A DNA stretch of 64,000 nt. Source: Hericium rajendrae (Eukaryota; Basidiomycota; Agaricomycetes; Russulales; Hericiaceae). Where the stretch lies: positions 3,974,501 to 4,038,500 of the forward strand of contig CM065879.1 of assembly GCA_033439255.1 (NCBI GenBank). The letters run 5' to 3'. The notes beneath the pieces are model-generated. The model saw only the letters and a program-made list of their open reading frames with translations. It was not told the origin of the DNA and did no database searches. The translations under genes were made by a program, and so were the position numbers. Numbering within the stretch: the first letter of the stretch is position 1; each line of letters starts with the position of its first letter. Of the stretch, positions 11,207 to 20,977 are shown piece by piece.

Positions 11207-11209
11207 AAA

Positions 11210-12030
11210 TGATGTGTGGACCCTGGGAATGGAGGCGGCAGCCAAAACCAAAACCAACAGAGTACCGGGGGGTGCGAGGGGACCAAGTATCTCAAGTGAG
11301 GAGTGAGGTGAGGGCAGCTGAGGGTCACTGCAGCAGGAACAATGGAGCGACCAGTTCGCTAAGGGCGAGTCTGAGGCGATCTGGTGATAAGCGGCTGGGA
11401 AGGATGAGGAACGGCTGTAGAATGACAAGGAGAACGACGAGACACACGGGTCTCCGATACGATGGACTAATCCTAGAGAAAAGGACTGAAAAGCAGCTGA
11501 TATGACTGAATCTGACGAACGACGCTGCGGGCGGACTGGCCTAAAGAGGGCGAACTTGTCTAAAGTCCGGGGAACGATGAGAACAACAGTGAGAGAGACT
11601 TCTGAGGTCTGAGCTCTGAGGGGGAAAGGTGCACTGGGGGGTTCTATTCGAAGCTGGGACTCTGTCTACCATACAAGTAAGAAACTCGCCCTTGGCGGTC
11701 TCGGGCGATCTCGGACTCGGCTGCTCTATGGTACATCTATGGTCCGAAACCATCAAAAGGCGGCATCCAGGCATCCTGTACAACACAGACCCGGTACCAT
11801 AATGCCAGCAACCTGATTGGCTCACCAAAACCGCTGAGGACGACCTGGAGCGAACTTGAGGAAACCTCGGTGAGGCCTGCAGTAGCTGACAACTCCTGAG
11901 ATGAGGGACATCACCGCTCTGAGCGAGGTTGGTGGGTGAGGAGCTGGAAGCTGGATGGAAGTGAAGGGGAACTGCATGGAAGATGGTGAGATGAGGTCTA
12001 ACGTTGCTGAACACAGCTTGAGGCGTATCA
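11210..12030 (-). repeat. 5' LTR (right copy)
   Basis: Same sequence as 6827-7647 wherever compared. The GC-rich host repeat resumes at 12031. Confidence 0.92.
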
Positions 12031-13331
12031 CCGCTCGCTCCCACGCCCGTGCCTGCTCACTGCCGCGGGCTCACTGCCGCGGGCTCACTGCCGCGGGCTC
12101 ACTGGCTCGCCGCCCTGGCTCTCTGCCACGTGCTCGCACCTGCGCGCCCGTGGTCGCACCCCGCCACGCACCCGCTCCCCACCGTGCTCACTCACTCACT
12201 GTCATAGGCTCGTATACTTCTGCGTGTTTGTCACGGATCGCTCCATTTCTCTCCGCCTTCTTCTCTGCCATCAAGGCATCGCGTCGGTCATGTGCTCCAG
12301 CAGCCCCATCACATGTTCACTTCCTCACATGACCTGGGGCTATCCTTCACCCATGCCCTTGTTCCCCTTTGGGACATCCTATTGTTCTCCCTCCCATTGT
12401 TCTCCTTTTGGCCACCATTGTTCTCACTCTATTGTTCGACCCGTTATGGTGTCCATTGTTCTTTTCCCATTGTCGTCCCAGTACTTATAGGCTCCCTGTC
12501 GCTCGCCTATTTCCCTAGATTGTCCATTTTGTCTGTACCGTACTGTACCTCCAATACAGGTCACTGCGCTGCTAGTCGCTCTCTGCTCTCTCGCTCCCAT
12601 CATCGCTGGTGACTTGGGTGGTTCTCTGCTGTCTACGACCGAGTCTTGACAGTGTTCCACTCACCATCATGTGCCCTTTGCCACGCACTCGCTCCATGCC
12701 TCGGCCCGTTCTTGCGATTGTGCGGTCGCGGTGCATGGCTCGTTGCACAGCGCACAGCATTGCTTGGCTGACCTTGGTGCTGGTGCGCGCCACGTCACGT
12801 TGCGGGTGTGGAGGCGAGTTTGTCGAGGTGCATGGCATCGGGGAGGGAGTTGGAACGCGATGGCGTGGGGCAGCCATACGGGGAGGGATGGGGAAGGGGG
12901 AGGAGCAGGAAAGTGACACGTGTGTCACGGTTGGAGATTCCCGAAATGGAAATTGGGGAATTGCCGAACGGCGTGGCTTGAAGGCTGAGCTCCCCGAAGC
13001 TTGTGCAGCAGCAGCATTGAGCAAGCTTTTTGGAGGGATTTCATACTATAATTTCTTGATGGATACACTATTACTTTAGCCCAATATGTAAATGAAAAGT
13101 AACAAGAGATTTAGAGCAAATTTGGATGCAGAATGATACAGATACAGTCAAACCAGGCTGTTCTTCTGAGGTTTTGTGCAATCAAGTATTCAGTCTCATA
13201 AAATTGACAAATTGAATTATATTAAATGCTTGGTACTGCTACACTATACATAATGGAAAAGCTATAATTTTTTTTTTGCCTCGATTCAAGGGCTTAAGGC
13301 CTAATTCACATCAAAAATGACAATCTTACAC
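12031..13331. other. Repeat-derived non-coding region
   Basis: The rest of the GC-rich repeat block extends to about 12200. Then 12225-12480 resembles, in inverted orientation, the minisatellite at 13800-14030 (shared words TTGTTCCCC and the GAGCGATCCGTGACA complement). From 13020 composition turns AT-rich. I see no convincing gene. Frames over 12570-13080 have no recognisable domain. Confidence 0.5.
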
Positions 13332-13339
13332 ATTAGAGT

Positions 13340-14918
13340 TAGTGATGTGCAGGCCCGGCTCGGCCTGAAAGCCCCGGCTTTGGCCCGGCCTGCTGGGGCT
13401 CGGGCTTGTCGCAAGGCAAGGCCGAGCTGGACGTGCAGGCTCAGGCTCGGCCACGGCTTGGCCCGGCTCAGGCCGCGGCTTCATGCTCAATATTCAATAT
13501 TCAATAACTGGTGTATTGAATAGTGCTAATTCCTATTGTTATACTCTGGTACTGTAAGCCAGAGTGCTTAGGACAGCACTGATCAAACTCCTCGCATACG
13601 AAAAGTTGTATACCACTAGCAATTGTCAAGACTGGGTTCAGGGGAACAGTGAAGCCATCCAAGTCACCCCAAGGGATCAAGGATCAAAGAGCAGAGGATG
13701 TCATAGAGAGTAGAGACAGGCTGAGAATGTCTAGGGTACAATGGGACTGGAGAGTCAAGTGGAAAAACTGAGGAAGCCAGTCAGGAAGGTAGCCCTATAT
13801 ATACTGGAAGGATAGCCCAAAGGGGAACAAGGGATATCCTGAAAGGGGAACAAGGGGAAGGGGAACAAGGGATGTCCCAAAAGGGAACAAGGGATATCCT
13901 AAAGGGGAACAAGGGATGTCCCAAAGGGGAACAAGGGATATCCTAACAGGGAACAAGGGGACATAACAAGGGAGTGTCCATATAGGGAACAAAGGGAATG
14001 AAGAAGACCAATGAGCGATCCGTGACAGCAATGGCCAGTGTGACGATTTATCGTCAATGACTTCGAGCGGACGAGCGGGTGGTGGGGCGAGGGTCACTGC
14101 TGAAGGGTCACTAGCTGGTCACTGCTGGAAAGCTCACAGCCGTGTACTTATGTGCCATTCACTGCTCCCCTACCTTTATAATATGCTAAGGCACTGCAAC
14201 CTAAACACATCTCTAACAGCCTGAAATGCCGCACGGTGATTAGACTGTGAATATTACATAGTGTGCTTTTACTCACCATCTTGCGCGGGTGACATGCACG
14301 ACCCAGAAGAAGTCCAGCGAGCCACTGTGGAGCTTGCGCATGGGCAGCGGCGCACATCCACATCGTCCGATGGCAGTTGCCTTGCGATCGGCAAGAGCGG
14401 ACCCCGACGCCGACGCTCGAGACCCGCACTTTGATGCGCAGCTTGAACACATGGAGCCACTCACCATAGATTAGAAGCTGCTTGAGTCCTCTTTCAACAG
14501 CAACCCGAACACGAGAAACGAGAGGGATTGAGAGCGAGTTCTCGTACATAGTTCACAGGTCCGAATCTGCTGAGTGCGCGCTTGTGATGCACAAAGTCAG
14601 CGTACTGCCGTGGGCACGCCACAGACCAACATGCGATATCATGCGTCGTATGGCGAGCCGACTCGGAAAATGTGGGCACAATGCTAATGAGAGTGTGCCA
14701 TAGACGGTGGGAAGCAAGCAAGACGTGTACCGGGGCAGGATCGAAGTCAGATATCTGAGATCTAGTAAGCCCCGGCCTGCCGGCCTGGCTCAGGCTTGCA
14801 AAGGGCAGAGCCCGGCTGACTCTCCAGGGCCCAAGGTGGCTTTGGCCCAGCCCGGCCCGGCCCAAAGCGGCCTGGCTCGGCTCGGCCAGGGGCTTCAAGC
14901 CGAGCCTGCACAACGCTA
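13340..14918. mobile_element. Non-autonomous hAT-type DNA transposon
   Basis: The termini are inverted: the left starts TAGTGATGTGCAGGCCCGGC and the right, reverse-complemented, starts TAGCGTTGTGCAGGCTCGGC. Both are flanked by a perfect 8-bp duplication ATTAGAGT (13332-13339 and 14919-14926). A TAG...G start with an 8-bp target duplication is the hAT signature. The 1579-bp interior has no transposase. It contains a G/A-rich minisatellite (about 13800-13990) and a TATA-like CTATATATA near 13795, so another element's LTR may be nested inside. Confidence 0.82.
13800..13990. repeat. GGGGAACAAGGGATATCC minisatellite
   Basis: About eight degenerate 16-22-bp units alternate GGGATATCC and GGGATGTCCC after GGGGAACAA. 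A related inverted copy lies at about 12350-12450. Confidence 0.8.
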
Positions 14919-14926
14919 ATTAGAGT

Positions 14927-16217
14927 GCATTCAGAAACTCTGTGATCTGCAAAATAGATGTATTTGCCTGTCTTATATGGAAATCTCAATGTTGCTCTTT
15001 CAGCAACCTCAAGCTCAGTCTGAAGTTGAGATAGAGGTTTCATTCAGTAGCCACATCTGTCTAATACTGATCTGACATGCACTTTCAATCAATGTGTTAC
15101 CCAGCTGTCACATGTTCTTTATCTTTACTTATTGTAATGTTCCTTTGCAATTGCTTCATTTCTAGTCATGAAAAGGCTGTAATATGCCTGCATAGCATCA
15201 ATCAAGTTTTTGGCAGATATATTTGTATGTTTTGTCATTGCATACTTGACAGATTGCCAAAGCCCTCTATCAAGTAGAGTGTGGCAATATTTCTATGCTT
15301 TAATTTTCAATCTCCAAAATGCTCCAATGGCAATGTCAAAGAGCTGAGTTTAGTTTAGAGATACTTTCAGCATGCAGGTGACTTACTTGTGACTAGCATT
15401 TGATGACTAGATTGTTCAAAGGATCATACAACAATATAACCCAAATATTTACATTAATTCAAATCTATTGCACATAACATTCATACAAGTTTTTGAAGAC
15501 AGAGAGTCAGTTCTTGCAATTAATTGTTGTTTTTATCTGAGAGATCTGAACATTTATCCAACTGGAAAGAGAAAAATAGAGCAGCTCTGTATTCTCACAA
15601 CTGTGGCTGATGCTCTATCTACAACATCAAGACAGATCTGTTTCAATCACAGAGTTGCCAAACAGGCTCTTAGAATGCAAGAAGATTGTAAAGATCTGGA
15701 TAATATAAAGCTCAGAAACATGAAAAAAAAATTAGAGCACATGTCATACAATATTATGGCAAAGCAATAGACATATAAAGGATTGTAGGCAATAGATTGA
15801 GCCTTAAAAAAAGTGTTCAATATGTCTGAGAGCTTAAATTGAGCTTATGCATCTAGGGCTAGGAACAAATACTGCACAATCTGTACTTGCTTGTTATTGT
15901 ATCAGGCATTCATAAGTCAATTCAAACTCAAATCATACAGAACTCCACAAGTACATTTATCATATAAATGCCAATCTTCAGCTTTACTAGCAAAGTTTAA
16001 TTGAATTTATTGCTTTCAGAATCTTAGTTTAAAAATTATTGTAGCATCATTTTTGGCAATTATCAAGTGGTGCCACAAGTTACATCAAATGTTCTCTCTC
16101 TCTGTCTTCTTCCTCCTTTCTCTTTTTTTAACAACATACCTCTACCTCTACCTTCTTTTCTTCTTTGTTAGCTCTCATACTTTCTCAATAACAATCTATT
16201 TTTTTTTTCCAATTTAA
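14927..16217. other. AT-rich non-coding desert, first part
   Basis: Markedly AT-rich relative to the flanking gene space and without recognisable genes. A 100-codon frame at 15468-15770 has no family resemblance I know. A pyrimidine-rich stretch lies at about 16090-16210. Confidence 0.55.
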
Positions 16218-16224
16218 AGTCTAT

Positions 16225-16719
16225 TTGGGGAGCATCCCTATGTCTAGACTATTACATGTGTCAATATATAAGCTGTATGTATCGATGTCTGTCCTCTGTC
16301 TTGTAACCAATCTCTGCCTATATCCGTCCCTGGGGGCAAGCCGTAGCGAGCTCCATAAGACGGACCTGAGTCGACCTAGGAAAGGTCATTGGGGGTGGGA
16401 CGCCCCGACCGAAAGAAGTATTCCGGTTGCGTCGCTGGGTGAGTGTGGTGTTTATGTCCTCAGGATAAGCCATCCACGTTGAATCCATGCATTTTGTCCT
16501 GCTCGTCTCTGCTGCGCATTATCGCCTGCTCCCGCTGCCGCTCCTCGTCTTCGCTGAGTCCTTCGCTTTCTACCGCCTGTTCGCTGCGAGAGGTCTTGAT
16601 TACCACTACATTCGATCGATCTTCGGACAATGTCCCCGGCAGAGCCTTCGAAGCATTTCGAGTCGTGAATGAATTGGAATAGTTCGAGAAGTAGTTTTCC
16701 TCGCGTTAGGAGACATAAC
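16225..16719. mobile_element. Probable solo LTR
   Basis: A ~495-bp island of balanced composition sits within AT-rich sequence, flanked by the direct repeat AGTCTAT (16218-16224 and 16720-16726). A TATA-like motif (ATATATAAGC, about 16264) and a CTTGTAACC...CTGGGGGCAAG stretch follow, as in LTR U3/R regions. It has no coding capacity. Exact termini are uncertain because no clean TG...CA pair coincides with the flanking repeat. Confidence 0.4.
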
Positions 16720-16726
16720 AGTCTAT

Positions 16727-17538
16727 ATACCTTAAGAGCTCAAGAGCAGTGTCAATATATGCCACCCACACAATCTCAACAATTTCAGTGAGCCTATCAT
16801 GTCATACTTATCAGTCCATTATGCTCAGATACTACATATAAGCACACTAGCTCCTTGTCAATGAAAGTGTTAGAATAGGATAACAAAGGAGTGTCAATAT
16901 ATGCTAGCAGTAAGTAGAACACAGATATGTTTGTATTTTCTGCTTCACTTGTTCTCTAACATTCCTATCTGCCTGCATGTTTATGACTTATGAGGTAATT
17001 TTTTTTTAAATATTCACTAATGTACATAGCCTCAGGCATGTCATGTCAACAGTATTAGCATGCCAATCCTATGTGCTCTCAATCACATAACAGACCACAA
17101 CACATGATGTAAATGTCATATCACTGCTATTATTCATACCTTAACTGATGACTATATATGCAATATAACAGCACAGCATATAGTATGTACATAATTGCTC
17201 ATCTTCTTCCTTGTCTTTATAGCTGTATGTTGCCTTTCAGTTAAGTCTTTCAGTTAAGTCTTGCCAAGGCTCAGCAGCTAGCTGAATGCAGCTGCATCAG
17301 CTTCTTCTAATATATTATCTAGTTTGAATGTACTTTCTTTTTTAAACACTTTGTGCTTATTTACACATAGCTCTCTTGTTCAATCACTGTACACACAATG
17401 CACTAGTATAGCACTATCCATATAAAGGTGCACATATCTTAAAAATCTTAAATTTATATAGCCATCAGCTACAAGTATCTAAGCTATGAGAAGCTACATA
17501 TATAACTTATACAGATATATAGATCTATAGCAGCTATA
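16727..17538. other. AT-rich desert, second part
   Basis: No frame of interest. A short tandem TTCAGTTAAGTCT is present near 17240-17262. Confidence 0.5.
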
Positions 17539-17540
17539 TA

Positions 17541-18098
17541 CTGTAGCCACTTGTATGGTACCAACAGAGAGGCATGGCGTGACAGACACAACATCCTACC
17601 AACCAGCAACGGAATGCCTGTGATGTGTGACTTGCAGACCATTAGCAACGGCAGCATGGTACAGCAATGGTAGTACGGTACTGCAGTAGCACATATTTCT
17701 GGGACCACAGGCTACAGCTATGCCCTGACTTGTAGTGACCTACATCATCTGTTGAGGTGTGGAAGAACTAGGTTGAAATTGAGTCAATGACACAACTCTC
17801 TGCCAAGAGACAGAGGATATTGCGGACAAACTCAGTCACTCAATTTAGAAATCAGACGGGTGAGAGTGGTCTGATTGAAGGTGACAACAATAAAGTAAAA
17901 CATGGAGCACAATGGTAACAAACTCACAGGAGGCAGCTAGACAAATTAGATTTTTGGATTTTGGACGATATCATAGATATTTTTTGAACAACCCGGACGA
18001 TAGCAATGGGCCCTATGTTAGCCGTGACAACTTCAGAATAAGCAACGCAACAGGCCCTGTGTGACGCATGACCGTTGGTACCATACAAGTGGCTACAG
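17541..18098. mobile_element. MITE with TA target duplication (Tc1/mariner-like)
   Basis: The left end CTGTAGCCACTTGTATGG continuing through TACCAAC is matched exactly by the reverse complement of the right end (about 18074-18098), with TA on both sides. The 558-bp interior has no transposase. Confidence 0.75.
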
Positions 18099-18100
18099 TA

Positions 18101-18830
18101 AACTACTATATAATTTCAATTGTAGGTTCACATCATAAGTCACAGTGACCTCTGAGCTATATCAAATTGCACTTTGGTTACAATTCATATAAGCTTATGA
18201 GCCTAAAAAATTATAGCTAAAATCTCATTTTTTTTTTTCATATCTGTAAATTTATATGTACATTCCTCAATGTTGTATACATTATTCAGGTATAGTGAGT
18301 ACAAAATATCAAAAAGACCTGTATTTTTCACACTCAGTCTTTGTGCATAAGAAAGTCCATTATAATGAGTCTGAAATCACCTTATACAACAACTTCAACA
18401 GGTATAATATTGTAGCCAGACTATAAGTTTAGTGCAAAATGAGCCTAATTTTTTCTTGATCATAGGTCACATCTATATATGAGCCTACTAAATTTTCAGT
18501 CACAGCTCAATCCTTATGAGCCTACAATCAAAATGATACAGTATATAACCTTCTATGCCATCTATATAGGCCTACATAGCTAGTTAGCTCAGCTATGAAG
18601 GCTATGGACTTGTTCCTACTTGCCATAGACTCTATGTAGCCTATACCACTCATATTACCTTGTAAGTGTAAGTTATATACTATGGCATCTGTGAGATATC
18701 TGGCAACTATACCCATTATCCAGATATAGATATAATATAAGTCAGACCAAAATCAGACCAGAATATAAATTAAATCCATTTATATTATCTTTGTTGTAAC
18801 TAAAAGGTAAATAAAAAATCTAATCGAAGT
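18101..18830. other. AT-rich desert, third part
   Basis: Non-coding. Around 18540-18700 there are small inverted words (e.g. CTATGCCATC and GCATCTGTG neighbourhoods) but no bounded element that I can define. Confidence 0.45.
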
Positions 18831-20160
18831 GATATCGAGCCGGCACGGGTGCGGGCGCTTAACGTTAGGCGCCATCAAGCGCCGGCGCCCACTGAGCGCG
18901 CGAGTGCAGAGGGTATGGAAGTGGTGGGCGCAAGCACGGGATGTCGCGTGTGGATGCTGGGCGTTACGTGCGTTGTTGTGGGGAGGGGTTGTGCGGGACC
19001 GTGCGCTGCATGGATGATCGATGAGCATCCGTGCAGAGGCAACGCCATGCACTGGCATCCGTGCGCGTGCGAGGGGTTGTTGTTGTTGTCGCGCACGGAG
19101 GCGGGGCTGTACATGTGCGCAAGATGTCGAGCACATGCGCGAGGCCTTGGGCGGATGTGTGGGGCAGTGTACGGTGCGTCGTGGCGCGCGGGGCAAGTCA
19201 TGCGTGCGCGCGGGTCGTCGTGAACCCGCGCGGGGCGTTGCGCACGCACGCCGGGCATTGCGCACGCACGGGGGCATGATGACGGAGCACGTGGGGCATG
19301 GCGGCGGAGCATGCGGGGTTCAGCATGCACGTGAAAGCATGCGCGCGTACCGGGCATGGTGCGGGCATCCGGGGCGTTGCGGACGAGTGCGGGCATCGAA
19401 CATGCATGCTATGGCGTTGTCGCATGCGTGCTGGGCATTCTCGCGTGCATGCGCGGCGTTGAGCATGCGCGCAGGGCCTTGAGCGGGCGGGCAGGCATTG
19501 AGTACGCGCGGGGCATGGCGCACGTCTGCGGGTGTTGCGGGTGTGTCAGAGGCGTAGGGTGCGAGTACGGGACGTTTGCACGCGGCCATAGCGTTGTGCG
19601 CGTGCCTGAGATGTTGCACGCGTGTCCGAGACGCGAAACGCGAACGCGGGGCGTTGCGCGAGCATGCGGAGAGTGGGTCTTGAGCGCTGGAGCCGTTCGT
19701 CGCACTGATGACGCGGCAGGGAAGTGGAAGGAGCTCCGATGGGTTGCTGGAGGTGCGACGAGCGCGAAAATAGGACGCCCAGTCCCGTTGCCACGGTAAC
19801 GGGATTCTACGGCGTGGAGACCTCGAGGGCACGGGCGGTGACATGGTGCATGCCCCACGTCGTTGACGGCGCGCAGAAGGCGCGGAACGACGCAGCACGA
19901 CGGGTACACGTGGTTCGTGGCCGTGCGCGCGAAAAGGGGGTCGGGGGCGTGCGCCGTTCGGACCGTGCGTGTCGTGATGCGTTGGGCGTGAGGTGCGAGT
20001 GCTGCGGGCGGGCAGCTGGATGTGTCGGCAACATAGTGCGGTAGCGGAGGAAGCGATGGGGGTGTAGGGAGGGTGCTGGGGACGTGGAACGGGCGATGGG
20101 GAGAGGGCAGGTTCGAAAGAACGAGCGTCGCTCGAACACAAGCGACGCTCATGATTAGTA
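18831..20160. repeat. GC-rich degenerate tandem-repeat block (right)
   Basis: Composition jumps abruptly to very GC-rich. Variants of GGGGCGTTGCGCACGCACG and GGGCATTGCGCACGCAC recur with irregular spacing to about 19530, then become less regular. Long open frames on both strands (e.g. minus 20141-19320) are Arg/Ala/Pro-rich and reflect base composition. Confidence 0.65.
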
Positions 20161-20381
20161 CGAAAAGAAATAGAACAGTAGGCTGTTGCTTACCTTGGAT
20201 CCCTCGACACCGTTTCTAGTCCTGCTTACACGTTTGAGTCGTCGATTGAACGAACGGAAGACGGAAGAAAATGGACTGGAGGATGGGGAGAGAGTGACAG
20301 AGGGAGACAGAGGGAGACAGACCTGTTATCTAATCACGGCTCGATATCCAATCGACCGACACCGTCCTTCAACATTTTCAC
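20161..20381. other. Spacer inside the right inverted arm
   Basis: Ordinary composition with a short AGACAGAGGG tandem near 20299-20320. No gene. Confidence 0.45.
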
Positions 20382-20594
20382 CCGCTCTCCTGGGAGTATT
20401 TGCTCGCTCTCACAATGACTTTGCTCGCTCCTGCGAGAAAATGTGTTCGCGCGTCAAGTTTGCTCGCGCGTTCTATCTTTGCTCGCGCGTCGAAATCTTT
20501 GCTCGCGCGCTGAAAGTTTGCTCGCGCGTCGAAAGTTTGCTCGCATCCATGTATTTGCTCGCTGCTGATTTTTTGTGCGAACGAACCGCCATAT
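20382..20594 (-). repeat. Right arm of large inverted repeat: GCGAGCAAA array
   Basis: It reads TTTGCTCGC repeatedly on plus and ends CGAACCGCCATAT, the inverse of the left arm at 5676-5893. Both order and variants of units (lead-in, ACATGGA, CTTTCGACG, AGATTTCGACG, CAGGAGCGAGC) are recognisable between arms. Confidence 0.85.
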
Positions 20595-20977
20595 AGCCTC
20601 GATCGTCAGATGGCCAGTTCCTTTTGATATCGCCCACCTAGGTATTATCAAGTAGAGATGCCATGTTAGAAGATAACGTATTCATAGACTGTCCATAACC
20701 CAAGGATCGAACATTGTAGTGTACATCGCCGCTGGTCAATTTATTGTCCTTTTCACAGGACGGTATAGCGCACTTTAGACGTACCATAGAATTGCGGAGG
20801 GGAGTATAATCATCGCACGAAGCGTTCACGTCTCATAAGCATGGATCTCACATTTAGCTCGAGGTAAAAATACAATCAAGGAAAAGAAAGTATTTGATAA
20901 AAGGATAGAGATGTTTCAAAATTGTGTATAAAGGAGCACCAGACAGTTCTTGTCGAGAAATGCGGGGGCCCGCACAA
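20595..20977. other. Spacer, 3' side of the P450 gene
   Basis: Contains a GGGCGATATC block that loosely matches the GGCGATAT just outside the left arm. No gene seen. Confidence 0.4.

Larger units (their letters stand above)
6827..12030 (-). mobile_element. Gag-only LTR retrotransposon (TR-GAG-like), non-autonomous
   Basis: Two direct 821-bp repeats (6827-7647 and 11210-12030) flank a 3.56-kb interior. Each LTR starts TG and ends CA. The flanks share a 4-bp target duplication, CCGC (5 bp if the boundary is moved by one). A primer-binding site lies beside the right LTR and a purine tract beside the left, so the element reads on the minus strand and the right LTR is the 5' LTR. The only gene is a 620-residue Gag; no protease, reverse transcriptase, RNase H or integrase is present in any frame. 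The LTRs matched wherever I compared them, so insertion looks recent. Confidence 0.9.

Noticed and set aside
14927-18830. Mitochondrial insertion or centromere for the AT-rich region
   Set aside because: No mitochondrial genes or tRNAs and no centromere-type satellite are visible. Transposon remnants explain it more simply.
19320-20152. 270-codon minus-strand frames in the right GC-rich block
   Set aside because: Same compositional artefact; two phases are open at once and neither has a fold-like pattern.
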